Positions 13,624 through 21,170 of a stretch of DNA of 41,895 nt are shown piece after piece; positions within the stretch are counted from its first letter, which is position 1, and each line of letters starts with the position of its first letter. The translations under genes were made by a program, and so were the position numbers. The stretch is from Candidatus Blackburnbacteria bacterium RIFCSPLOWO2_01_FULL_40_20 (GTDB lineage Bacteria; Patescibacteriota; Microgenomatia; UBA8517; UBA10165), in contig MHCC01000015.1 in NCBI GenBank assembly GCA_001816475.1, forward strand, positions 402 to 42,296. Direction: 5' to 3'. Under the pieces are notes generated by a model, which saw only the letters and a program-made list of their open reading frames with translations, made no database searches and was not told the DNA's origin.

Positions 13624-14953
13624 AAGAATTAATTAATTCATCATTAATTGAAAACACTTGAAAAATTCTTTCGTTGTAAGCACGTGCTAAGACCTCAGTT
13701 CCGTAATTTTTCCTCACTGAAAAGAAGGCTTTTGTTAAATCGTATTCAACTTCTCCGTATCTTGCTTCTTTTAGTTGTCCTTTTGTTGTTTCCTGGTATG
13801 CACTTTTTATAAAATCTCCCATTGGAATAGGGTTAACTTGAGCTGTTAAGCCGGGAAACTTTGCCATGATCTCAGGTAGTTTCTTTTCTTTAAATTCAGC
13901 TTGTGCTTTATAAAATTCTGCTGGATTGTCAGATCTTGAGGGCAAAAGAACTGTGATAAGCCTTGCGTTGTCGGGCGCGTCTGGCGCATAATCTCGGTCT
14001 CTCAATCTTTCTTGCAATATATCAAGGGCGATAATTCCTGTAAAGCCAGGTGTAGCATTGTAAATTGCTTCTTTTTCAAGAACAATCAAGCTGCCCTCTT
14101 GCAACATGGCTTCTACTTGTCCAACTTTGGCTTCGGCGGGAGCACCATAACGGGTGATTGATTGAGAAATAAGTTGTGGTGTAACGCCGACTACGTCAAT
14201 TGGTCGGTTTGCTAAAACCTCGTTCATTTCCTGTTCTGTTAAGTAATCAACCGCTTTTTTGCCTTGCAATTTAAGAACTGTTTTTTTCAACTGAAGTGTC
14301 CATTCGAGAGAAAGAGATTGTCCAAGTTTAACTCGGCTTGTATTTAAATCTTTACTCAATCCATAGGTGTTCGCAATGTACTTCACGACGTTTATCCCTA
14401 TAAAATTACCTTCTTTTCCTTCTCCATGATGCTCTCTTATTCTTGGGGAAATTGTCGAGCGGAAGTAATTATTAAAGGCATCAGGGTTTTCTGACACAAA
14501 TTGCGGAGAAAGTGTAATGACTGCAATTTCTTCTCCTGGAAGTTCAATTTTTACTTTTTGTGAATCAAGTAAATTTTTGATAGCACAACTGTTAACTTGA
14601 ATAGTTAACCCTTGAACATTATTAAAAACATAATACCGTCGGTCAATTGACATGGAGTTTCCAGCTGCTAAAGGTTTGTCCGGACCACATTCTGTTTCGT
14701 GTCCAAGCAACCGATTGATATCAGCAATACCGTTGTTTACGGCTCCTGGTTTGAAGATTTCAATACTACCTGCTGTGAAAGCAGGTAAGCCGACTGTTAA
14801 TACAGCAATATAAAGCCATTTCTTTGGATCTTTTTTGGTCTCTGGGCGATTTTGACTTCCTGCACGTCTTATTAGCCAATCTTCAAACGCAAGCAAAAGC
14901 CTGGTTTTTACAGAAGGTTTGTATTCTTGCCCTGTTCTTCTTTCTGCAGTCAT
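13613..14953 (-). CDS. Single-pass membrane protein with large external domain, unknown function
   Basis: The 446-aa protein has a basic cytoplasmic start of about 45 residues, one membrane segment (WLYIAVLTVGLPAFTAGSI) and a long, probably extracytoplasmic region with mixed alpha/beta character and several strands rich in Val and Ile. No catalytic motif is recognised. TAGAAT on the minus strand ends 7 nt before the ATG, which fits a leaderless start. The 3' end overlaps its convergent neighbour by 11 bp. Confidence 0.75.
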   Translation of the reverse strand: MTAERRTGQEYKPSVKTRLLLAFEDWLIRRAGSQNRPETKKDPKKWLYIAVLTVGLPAFTAGSIEIFKPGAVNNGIADINRLLGHETECGPDKPLAAGNSMSIDRRYYVFNNVQGLTIQVNSCAIKNLLDSQKVKIELPGEEIAVITLSPQFVSENPDAFNNYFRSTISPRIREHHGEGKEGNFIGINVVKYIANTYGLSKDLNTSRVKLGQSLSLEWTLQLKKTVLKLQGKKAVDYLTEQEMNEVLANRPIDVVGVTPQLISQSITRYGAPAEAKVGQVEAMLQEGSLIVLEKEAIYNATPGFTGIIALDILQERLRDRDYAPDAPDNARLITVLLPSRSDNPAEFYKAQAEFKEKKLPEIMAKFPGLTAQVNPIPMGDFIKSAYQETTKGQLKEARYGEVEYDLTKAFFSVRKNYGTEVLARAYNERIFQVFSINDELINSFKN

Positions 14954-14999
14954 GTTGCATATTCTACCATTTGAGGTTAAAAATATCTAAAAAGTGGAG

Positions 15000-15554
15000 T
15001 TAATTTAACGAATTTAACGAGTTCTTAAGTTGGGGAAGTAGCAATCTATACTGTTGCCAACTGGGGAGTTTAATGGTTGGCATTTTTACAGCTGGGAACT
15101 TGATAATAGGCCTTTTAATAACTTCTCTTTTGATTATCACTGGAGGTTGTGGTACTCGAATTGGAGGCAAGGAAATTCGGGGTCGCGCGGGCAACCTAAT
15201 TGGGAGCTTTCTGATGGGTATAATGCGCCTTATTGGTGGAACTTTGATTGTAGGTAATTTTTTAATGGGCAAGATTCTGGTAATTGGAGGGGTTACTGGA
15301 ACTGGTGGTGTTACAGGCACGGGTGGTGCAACAGGACTTGGAGGAGTTACTGGATTGGGTGGTGTAACAGGCTCCGGAGCAGTGACCGGAACAGGTGACA
15401 CGATCGGCATTGCCGGTAGAATGATTGATATTTTTCCAGGCATCGCAAAAGCACTTGCTGACTTGGCAGTAAAACTGACAGCAGTTGGAAGAATAACCAA
15501 TATGGTCAAGGTGGAAACTACTGCCTTTTGACTTAATGTAAGCGTGTTTGCCAT
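15000..15554 (-). CDS. Exported Pro/Val-rich repeat protein
   Basis: Starting at ATG 15554 (184 aa) gives a good signal peptide: a short polar start, the hydrophobic VVSTLTILVILPTAVSF, and ASAFA as a cleavage site. The mature part opens with tandem PVTPP / PVPVTPP units, continues with alternating basic and Pro-Ile-Leu residues (IRRIIPIRKLPIRLP) and ends in a polar helix. Such chains are usually extended and wall-associated. The opposite-strand ORF 15073-15531 (Gly/Thr-rich) is its shadow. The product could be a surface spacer or adhesin; this is inference from composition only. Confidence 0.65.
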   Translation of the reverse strand: MANTLTLSQKAVVSTLTILVILPTAVSFTAKSASAFAMPGKISIILPAMPIVSPVPVTAPEPVTPPNPVTPPSPVAPPVPVTPPVPVTPPITRILPIKKLPTIKVPPIRRIIPIRKLPIRLPARPRISLPPIRVPQPPVIIKREVIKRPIIKFPAVKMPTIKLPSWQQYRLLLPQLKNSLNSLN

Positions 15555-15667
15555 ACAAAAAAGAAGTACCAGTGAAAATGGCACTATAGGGGAATTATAT
15601 CATATTAGTGGCCTTTGTCAAGTAATTGTTGACAAAACAAGTTGCTTGGGTGAAAATTCCAATACGG

Positions 15668-16654
15668 ATGGTTAAGAATTTGCGGAAAAAGAAGGTTGTT
15701 GTAGTAGGCGGTGGGACTGGGATTTACCAAGTTTTGACGGGGTTAAAACACTTTCCTCTGGATTTGTCAGCAGTTGTGACGATGTCTGATTCCGGCGGAT
15801 CAACTGGCAAACTCAGACGTGAGTTAAGTATTCTTCCTCCTGGAGACATAAGACGAGCATTAATTGCGTTGTCAGATCTTCCCTTGGCCCAAAAAACACT
15901 TGAAAAGCTTTTTGATTTTCGTTTTGAAAACGGCAAAACATTAAAAGGACATTCCTTAGGCAATCTTCTTTTGGCGGCCTTGATACAAATTACGGGTAGA
16001 GAAGATTTGGCAATCAAAGAAGCAGGACGAATATTGTCTGTTTCAGGATACGTTTACCCCGTTACTTTAGATAAAGTCCATCTTGTCGCGATACTTCAAA
16101 ATGGCAAACGTTTATTTGGAGAAACAAACATAGATCTTCGCTGGCACGGAAAAAAATTCTCAAAGACTCCAATTAAGAGTGTTTATTTATCTCCAAAAGC
16201 AAAAGTCTTTGAAGATACAGACAAAGTTTTGCGCGAAGCTGATGTAATTATTTTAGGCCCGGGTGATCTTTATACAAGTGTTGTGCCAAATCTTTTGGTT
16301 GACGGCGTGTCTGACGCGATTGCAGTGTCCCGCGCGAAACTAGTTTTGATTGTAAATTTGATGACGAAGCCCGGAGAAACGGATAAATTTAAAGCCTCAG
16401 ATTTTTTGAGAATTACTCGTAGTTATTTAGGCAAGGCAGGCGAAAAAGTATCCCATATATTAGTTAATAATGAGTTCCCGGATAGTGTCAAAACTTTGGC
16501 ATGGTATAAGAAATTTGCGTCAGAACCAGTCTTAGACGATTTGGATGGAGCGGCAAACAATGTAAAGATCATACGTAGTTCTTTTACCCAAGAAGGAGAG
16601 TTGATGCGTCATGATTCGGCAAAATTGGCAAACGCAATAATGAGCCTGCTTTAA
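15668..16654 (+). CDS. yvcK: YvcK/CofD-like gluconeogenesis factor
   Basis: YvcK proteins bind UDP-sugars and are needed for cell-wall metabolism or growth on gluconeogenic carbon in Bacillus; the fold is related to the CofD transferase. The start MVKNLRKKKVVVVGGGTG places the GGGTG nucleotide loop where it sits in the family. Further signatures are SDSGGSTGKLR, LPPGDIRRAL, GHSLGNLLLAAL and GPGDLYTSVVPNLLV. At 328 aa it is of normal length. The track begins at TTG 15626, but the family alignment favours ATG 15668. It heads a plus-strand run that continues with HIT, yqeY, ybeY and dnaX. Confidence 0.93.
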   Translation: MVKNLRKKKVVVVGGGTGIYQVLTGLKHFPLDLSAVVTMSDSGGSTGKLRRELSILPPGDIRRALIALSDLPLAQKTLEKLFDFRFENGKTLKGHSLGNLLLAALIQITGREDLAIKEAGRILSVSGYVYPVTLDKVHLVAILQNGKRLFGETNIDLRWHGKKFSKTPIKSVYLSPKAKVFEDTDKVLREADVIILGPGDLYTSVVPNLLVDGVSDAIAVSRAKLVLIVNLMTKPGETDKFKASDFLRITRSYLGKAGEKVSHILVNNEFPDSVKTLAWYKKFASEPVLDDLDGAANNVKIIRSSFTQEGELMRHDSAKLANAIMSLL

Positions 16655-16673
16655 AATGGTATACTTAAAGCCA

Positions 16674-16988
16674 ATGGAAGACTGTGTTTTTTGCAAGATT
16701 GTAAAAGGCGAGTTGCCTTCCAAAAATGAATACGAGGACAATGAGATTTTGGCATTCCACGATATTGATCCAAAAGCGCCAGTCCATGTTTTGATAATTC
16801 CTAAAAAACACGTATCGAAATTAGCTGATGCAGAGCCAGAGGACGTACAAGTTTTGGGGAAGATTCAAATTGTTGCAAGAGATTTGGCCCGGAAGCTGGG
16901 AATTGGGGAGGCATTTAAAGTGAAAACTTTATCGGGAGAAGGAGCTGGACAAGTTGTTTTTCATATGCACTACCACTTGATGGGATAA
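16674..16988 (+). CDS. HIT-family nucleotide hydrolase
   Basis: Histidine-triad proteins hydrolyse purine nucleotide phosphoramidates and related adducts. The start is placed at ATG 16674 (MEDCVFCKI, the standard opening), because TATACT (16660-16665) lies 8 nt before it and the track ATG 16656 is upstream of that box. The triad HMHYHLM is at the extreme C-terminus and the protein stops one residue later, so it lacks the usual short extension (104 aa). The remaining core (DIDPKAPVHVLIIPKKH) is well conserved. Confidence 0.94.
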   Translation: MEDCVFCKIVKGELPSKNEYEDNEILAFHDIDPKAPVHVLIIPKKHVSKLADAEPEDVQVLGKIQIVARDLARKLGIGEAFKVKTLSGEGAGQVVFHMHYHLMG

Positions 16989-17016
16989 GACAGAGATAGA
17001 GACAGAGCAAAAACGT

Positions 17017-17490
17017 ATGTTAAAGGATAAATTAAGCAATCAATTAAAAGAGGCGATGAGGGCAAAAGACGAGGTTCGAGTTTCGACCATTCGTTTACTC
17101 ATGAGTGCCTTAAATTACGAACAGATCGCAAGGCAAAGAGATCTAGCAGAGGAAGATGAAATTGTGATTGTCAGACGCCAACTAAAACAAAGAGAGGAAG
17201 CAGTGGATGCCCTTCGGCAAGCTCAGGGTAAACTTACCTACAAATCACAGTCTGGTAGCCTTGAAACTAGAATTGAGCGAGAGAAAAAAGAAGCAGAAAT
17301 TTTGAAAGAGTATTTGCCAGCGCAAATGAGCGCGGAGGAGCTTTCTGGTGTTCTGGAAGAAGCAGTAAAGGAAACAGGTGCAACCTCAGCTGCCGATTTC
17401 GGAAAAGTGATGCAAGCTGTTATGAAAAAAGTGGGTGGTAAAGCGGATGGCAAAACAGTCTCAGAAGAAGTAAGAAAGAGACTTACCTAA
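17017..17490 (+). CDS. yqeY: YqeY/GatB-like domain protein
   Basis: YqeY proteins share the C-terminal tRNA-binding-like domain of GatB and are often found near rpsU or dnaG; their exact role is unknown. The helical N-domain (RVSTIRLLMSALNYEQI...REEAVDAL) and the C-domain (EILKEYLPAQMS...FGKVMQAVMKKVGGKADGK) are clear. In place of the short KKGGR-like linker there is a longer ALRQAQGKLTYKSQSGSLET insert whose DNA (17209-17228) matches a dispersed palindromic repeat. The short leader contains a GACAGAGATAGAGACAGAG microsatellite. Confidence 0.9.
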   Translation: MLKDKLSNQLKEAMRAKDEVRVSTIRLLMSALNYEQIARQRDLAEEDEIVIVRRQLKQREEAVDALRQAQGKLTYKSQSGSLETRIEREKKEAEILKEYLPAQMSAEELSGVLEEAVKETGATSAADFGKVMQAVMKKVGGKADGKTVSEEVRKRLT

Positions 17491-17496
17491 TTTTCA

Positions 17497-17889
17497 ATGC
17501 TTCATATTTTTGTTACTCGTCAATCTCGTTATCCAGCTGATGGAAAGGCTCTTAAAGAAAGAGTTCGTAGAGTTCTTGTGGATCGCGGGGTGACTGATGT
17601 TCAAGTAAGTATTGCGTTGGTTGGTGCAAGAAAGATGAAAGATTTGGCGGTAAAATACTTAGGCGAAAAAGAAGATGATGAGGTTCATGAAGTTTTATCT
17701 TTTCCATACGCTGAAAGTAAAAATGACTTTATAACTCCTGTTGAAAGTGGATTGCATTTGGGAGATGTTGTCATTTGTTATCCTGAAGCAAGGAAAATCG
17801 CAATAAAAAGAAACAGAATGATGGATGATGTTTTGGGTGAACTAGCAGAACACGGAACGCTGCATTTATTAGGAATACACCATGAGTAA
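17497..17889 (+). CDS. ybeY: YbeY endoribonuclease / rRNA maturation factor
   Basis: YbeY is a single-strand endoribonuclease involved in 16S rRNA 3' processing. The metal-binding motif appears as HGTLHLLGIHH, with the usual Asp before the last His replaced by His. The protein ends one residue later (130 aa), shorter at the C-terminus than most homologues. The central SFPYAES and LGDVVICYPEA segments are conserved. It starts 6 nt after yqeY, in a compact run leading to dnaX. Confidence 0.92.
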   Translation: MLHIFVTRQSRYPADGKALKERVRRVLVDRGVTDVQVSIALVGARKMKDLAVKYLGEKEDDEVHEVLSFPYAESKNDFITPVESGLHLGDVVICYPEARKIAIKRNRMMDDVLGELAEHGTLHLLGIHHE

Positions 17890-17915
17890 TTTTAAATTGA
17901 AAATTGAAAATTAAT

Positions 17916-19568
17916 ATGACATATTATCTAAAGTATCGTTCTCAAACGCTAGATCAACTGGACTTGGAGAAGGTTAGGGATCAACTTCAAAAGATTGTCT
18001 CCTCGGGCCGTGTTCCACATGCCTTATTATTTTCAGGTCCCAGGGGATCTGGAAAAACTTCAGCAGCGAGAATTTTGGCCAAGGTGGTTAACTGCGAGAT
18101 AAGAGATAAAGATAAAGATAAAGATAAGCAAAGCTTGACGCTACGCGATAAGCAAAGCTTGACGCTACGCGATAAGCAAAGCTTGACGCTACGCGATAAG
18201 CAAAGCTTGACGCTACGCGATAAGCAAAGCTTGACGCTACGCGATAAAGAACCGTGCAACAAGTGTGGGTCGTGTGTTGCCATAACGAAAGGTTCGAGCT
18301 TGGATGTTATAGAAATTGATGCAGCGTCAAACAGGGGCGTGGATGATATTCGAACCCTTAGGGAAACTGTAAAGTTATCACCAATTTCTGCACGAATGAA
18401 AGTTTACATAATTGACGAAGCGCACATGTTGACAACGGAGGCATCAAATGCACTTTTGAAAACTTTGGAGGAACCGCCCGCACACGCCATGTTTATCTTG
18501 GCAACGACTGCCCCCGAAAAACTTTTAGACACAATCCGGTCCCGATCAACCTTAATAAATTTTTACAAAGGAACAGTCCCTGAGGTAATTAGATCACTTA
18601 AACGGGTTGTGAAAGGCGAGAAATTGAAAGTTGAAGATGGAGTTTTGGAAGAAATTGCTGGGAGGGTTGACGGAAGTTTTCGTGAGGCACACAAAACCTT
18701 AGAACAACTTTCATTTGGCGTAGAGCAAATAAAACTGGAAAGTGTCAAAAACCTTTTAACTTCAAATATCGCTAATCCGGGAAAGCTAATTTCACTTTTG
18801 GCAGCCAAAGATACAATAGGCGGGATTGGGGAGATTGGGGAAATAGTTGAGAAAGGGGCAAGCCTAAAAGTTTATGGTGTAGAATTGGTTAGATTGCTTC
18901 GGGAAAGTATGTTTGCAAAGTTGGGTGTGGGTGGCAACGACACGGCAAGAGATTTGAATGTTGAAGATTTAAGACAACTTATTGAACTTTTTTGCGAAGC
19001 TGTAAGACAAATTCCTACCGCAGTTATACCACAATTGCCGTTGGAAATGGCAATTGTAAAATGGTGTGGAGAAGATAGAGATAGAGATAAAGATAAAGAA
19101 ACAAATATAAGCATTAGAGTAACTGAGAAAGTTGCAGTGGAACAAGTCTTACAGACAGACACATCCTTTACGGAAAAAAGCGAGGAGGTGGAAGAAAAAA
19201 AAGAGAAGAAAAAGACGGCAAGTACTTTAACTGAGGCGGAACTTGAGGAAAAGTGGAAGGAAATTATGAAGAAAACAAAGGACAAAAATCACTCGTTAGA
19301 AGCACTACTTCGTGCTTGTAAACCGCTTAGTTTTGACGGCCGGAACCTTCAGGTCGAAGTTTTTTACCCATTCCACAAAGAAAGGCTTGAAAAGGAACTT
19401 TATACATCAATTTTTGAAAAAGTAGCCTCTGGCGTTATTGGAGTAGACGTTAGGCTTGAAAGTGTCCTTTCTTCTTCCAAGAAGCGTGCCGCAGATGTTA
19501 CAAATGTTTTAGCTCCTAAAGAAGAGGATTTGGTGAAGGTTGCAGAGGAAATTTTTGGTGGAAATTAG
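17916..19568 (+). CDS. dnaX: DNA polymerase III subunit gamma/tau with repeat insertion
   Basis: DnaX is the AAA+ motor of the clamp loader. The start at ATG 17916 (MTYYLKYRSQ) is preferred to TTG 17904 inside an AT repeat. Walker A GPRGSGKTSAARIL (near residue 41), the DEAH box IIDEAHML and TLEEPPAHAMFILATT are intact. The four zinc cysteines are present as NCE, then CNKCGSC. Between the first and second of them is an insert of about 48 residues, made of DKDKDKDK and five copies of DKQSLTLR. A second DRDRDKDKE patch follows the lid/collar domain, and the tail is Lys/Glu-rich with a C-terminal domain of about 120 aa. No tau/gamma slippery site was evident. Confidence 0.96.
   Translation: MTYYLKYRSQTLDQLDLEKVRDQLQKIVSSGRVPHALLFSGPRGSGKTSAARILAKVVNCEIRDKDKDKDKQSLTLRDKQSLTLRDKQSLTLRDKQSLTLRDKQSLTLRDKEPCNKCGSCVAITKGSSLDVIEIDAASNRGVDDIRTLRETVKLSPISARMKVYIIDEAHMLTTEASNALLKTLEEPPAHAMFILATTAPEKLLDTIRSRSTLINFYKGTVPEVIRSLKRVVKGEKLKVEDGVLEEIAGRVDGSFREAHKTLEQLSFGVEQIKLESVKNLLTSNIANPGKLISLLAAKDTIGGIGEIGEIVEKGASLKVYGVELVRLLRESMFAKLGVGGNDTARDLNVEDLRQLIELFCEAVRQIPTAVIPQLPLEMAIVKWCGEDRDRDKDKETNISIRVTEKVAVEQVLQTDTSFTEKSEEVEEKKEKKKTASTLTEAELEEKWKEIMKKTKDKNHSLEALLRACKPLSFDGRNLQVEVFYPFHKERLEKELYTSIFEKVASGVIGVDVRLESVLSSSKKRAADVTNVLAPKEEDLVKVAEEIFGGN
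18123..18242. repeat. 24-bp unit, five exact tandem copies inside dnaX
   Basis: Each copy starts GATAAGCAAAGCTTGACGCT and ends ACGC; copies begin at 18123, 18147, 18171, 18195 and 18219 and look identical. GATAAA hexamers flank the array. A diverged single copy flanked by the same hexamers is in glyA at 401-424. With no spacers and an open reading frame, it is not CRISPR. Confidence 0.97.
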
Positions 19569-19600
19569 AATTATACGGCCCTTTGTGATAAAATATAATC

Positions 19601-19891
19601 ATGTTTGACAAACTTCAGCAAATCAAAAAAGCAAAGCAACTTTATGATCAGGCAAAGATGCTTGAAAAGGCTGCTGCGGCAGAGATTGAGACTGTTGAGG
19701 AAGGCGGAATAAAAGTTGTTGCCTCAGGAGACCAAAAAATTCAAAAAATAGTAGTTGACGGGGAAGAGCTTAAAGACATTACAAAGGTTGTAAATAAAGC
19801 CTTAGACAAGGCCAAAGATACTGGCCAAAAAGCAGCGATGAAGAAGCTGCAAGAAATGGGCGGCGGCGACTTGGGAAGCTTGTTAGGATAA
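19601..19891 (+). CDS. ybaB: YbaB/EbfC nucleoid-associated protein
   Basis: A 96-aa DNA-binding dimer of the YbaB family. It has the usual order: an N-terminal helix (FDKLQQIKKAKQLYDQAKMLEKAA), a three-stranded sheet (GGIKVVASGDQKIQKIVVDG) and a C-terminal helix (KALDKAKDTGQKAAMKKLQ) ending in a Gly-rich tail. It follows dnaX as in the widespread dnaX-ybaB-recR group. TGTGATAAAAT and TATAAT lie directly before the ATG (19584-19599), again pointing to a very short or absent leader. Confidence 0.94.
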   Translation: MFDKLQQIKKAKQLYDQAKMLEKAAAAEIETVEEGGIKVVASGDQKIQKIVVDGEELKDITKVVNKALDKAKDTGQKAAMKKLQEMGGGDLGSLLG

Positions 19892-19911
19892 TAATTAGTT
19901 GCTAGATTTTC

Positions 19912-20259
19912 ATGGAAGCAGCAGGGAAGTCATATCGACCTCTAAGTGTTGTCGAACGTACTATTCCATCTCGTCAAGAGACAGGTTCGCATCCTCTAAA
20001 TTTCGGTAAAGATACAATTTTTTATTCAGGACCACTTGATGCCCGGGAAACTATGGTTTTTGGTACAGCTTCAGCTCCTGGCAAGTTTTATCCTCTGTTT
20101 TGCACAAGAAATGGCAGGTCGTATTTTGGAGAAGTAAGGATGAACGACGGAACAACAGATCGAGTATGGCTTCACAAAAAAGGAAAGGGAAGGAACGAAA
20201 GCGGTTGGAGGACACGATCCCAAGATCCTCAAAGCCATCAGTATGAATTAAAGGCATAA
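19912..20259 (+). CDS. Small protein of unknown function
   Basis: A 115-aa soluble protein inserted between ybaB and recR. It is predicted to be beta-rich in the middle (DTIFYSGPLDARETMVFGT, then GKFYPLFCTRNGRSYFGEV) and basic at the C-terminus (WLHKKGKGRNESGWRTR). It has no signal peptide or cysteine cluster, and I recognise no family. It starts about 20 nt after ybaB and could be on the same transcript. Confidence 0.6.
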   Translation: MEAAGKSYRPLSVVERTIPSRQETGSHPLNFGKDTIFYSGPLDARETMVFGTASAPGKFYPLFCTRNGRSYFGEVRMNDGTTDRVWLHKKGKGRNESGWRTRSQDPQSHQYELKA

Positions 20260-20286
20260 CTTCAAACTACACTATTTGACTCATAG

Positions 20287-20362
20287 TTGATTTTTATTAC
20301 TAATTCTTATATAATATTCCCAAGACTACGGTCTTGCGTACATTACAATAAAGGGGTGCCTT
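20287..20362 (+). promoter_or_regulatory. Promoter and short hairpin leader of the 20363 gene
   Basis: TTGATT (20287-20292), 17 bp, TATAAT (20310-20315). The transcript would begin with a CAAGAC-TACG-GTCTTG hairpin and continue to AAAGGGG followed by GTG 20363, a leader of about 40 nt with a Shine-Dalgarno site, unlike most genes here. Confidence 0.6.
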
Positions 20363-20806
20363 GTGGACAACGAGAACAAGTCTGGATGGGAAGTTCTGTT
20401 TGCGTCGGTAATGGATGTGACAGATCAAGAGAAATACCGGGAGCTTGTGGCAAAAACCCTTGATAGCAACGTCAAGCTGGCGTTTAACTATACTAGAGAG
20501 GGGATAAACAAGTGGGTACGAACCCCACTCGGACTCCGTGGGGATCCCGAAGCAACCTGCGAGTCCGGCGTTTTTGATGCTTCTGGTGCAACGCCAGGTA
20601 CAATGCCGGTATTTCTTTCTATTGTCCATCAAACGACCTGCGTTGTTATCTTGCGCTTCGGGAAAGAAGGGCCGAAGCGAGATAGCAACCAAAATTCTCT
20701 TCTTCGAGATCTCGCGGAACTCGTGTTCGGTCAAAGAGCAGTTGAGCACGTCGTGCCTATCATGAGTGAGCCAATGCCATGGGCTCAGGGAGTAAGCGTT
20801 CGGTAG
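20363..20806 (+). CDS. Protein of unknown function with atypical base composition
   Basis: A 147-aa protein starting at GTG 20363 after an AAAGGGG site. Codon choice is visibly more GC-rich than in the flanking genes (many codons ending in G or C), which suggests acquisition from elsewhere. No domain is recognised; the central stretch (PVFLSIVHQTTCVVILRFGKEG) looks like a pair of strands, and there is no signal peptide. It separates ybaB from recR. The overlapping minus-strand ORF 20300-20902 is treated as a shadow because this strand has the promoter and ribosome binding site. Confidence 0.55.
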   Translation: MDNENKSGWEVLFASVMDVTDQEKYRELVAKTLDSNVKLAFNYTREGINKWVRTPLGLRGDPEATCESGVFDASGATPGTMPVFLSIVHQTTCVVILRFGKEGPKRDSNQNSLLRDLAELVFGQRAVEHVVPIMSEPMPWAQGVSVR

Positions 20807-20813
20807 TGTGTGA

Positions 20814-20881
20814 GGGTTGCTGGGGGAGCAAGTTGTGGAGAGTTGGTGAAACTCAACACGATAAGCTTTTTCCAGCAACCC
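20814..20881. ncRNA. Possible structured RNA or long hairpin after the 20363 gene
   Basis: Perfect 10-bp arms GGGTTGCTGG (20814-20823) and CCAGCAACCC (20872-20881) enclose 48 nt. Inside them is a second hairpin, GAGTT-GGTGA-AACTC (20840-20854). No T-run follows on either strand, so it is not a standard terminator. It does not match tRNA, SRP or other RNAs I know. It shares the GC-rich character of the preceding gene. Confidence 0.35.
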
Positions 20882-21006
20882 GACAGTTCTTCCCCAGTTC
20901 ATGATCCACTTTGATACACTTATTCAAAAATAGCCTCAGTTCTACGTCAGACATAGACAGACGAAACGTGTTTTAACTCGTAATTTGAGGCAAAATGGAG
21001 TATAAT

Positions 21007-21170
21007 TGAAGCTAGAGAAATAAATTTTCAATTTGAAATTTGAAATTTTCATTGAATTCCGATTCGATCGGAATGAATTTTAAAATTTAAATTTGAAAAC
21101 GTTTAAATATTTAATATTAAGATTTAAAAATTGACTTTAAATTGAAAATTTAAAATTGAAAATTATTTAA
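21007..21170. repeat. AT-rich repetitive region with palindrome before recR
   Basis: The whole gap 20807-21170 holds no convincing gene. Its right part is made of overlapping TTTCAATTTGAAATTTGAAA-type sequences in both orientations. Within it is an ATTCCGAT-TCG-ATCGGAAT palindrome at 21056-21074. The same AT motif family recurs after frr, before dnaX and near 30195. Confidence 0.6.

Noticed and set aside
15073-15531. Gly/Thr-rich plus-strand ORF as a gene
   Set aside because: The minus-strand frame has a convincing signal peptide and cleavage site; the plus frame mirrors its Pro-rich codons.
18123-18242. CRISPR-like array in dnaX
   Set aside because: The 24-bp units are directly adjacent with no spacers and lie inside an intact reading frame.
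17987-18283. RSVKLCLS repeat ORF on the minus strand
   Set aside because: Shadow of the dnaX repeat array.
20814-20881. Ordinary rho-independent terminator
   Set aside because: The hairpin has a 48-nt loop region and no T-run on either side.
20300-20902. 200-aa minus-strand ORF
   Set aside because: It runs antisense to a gene with its own promoter and ribosome binding site and has no start signals of its own.
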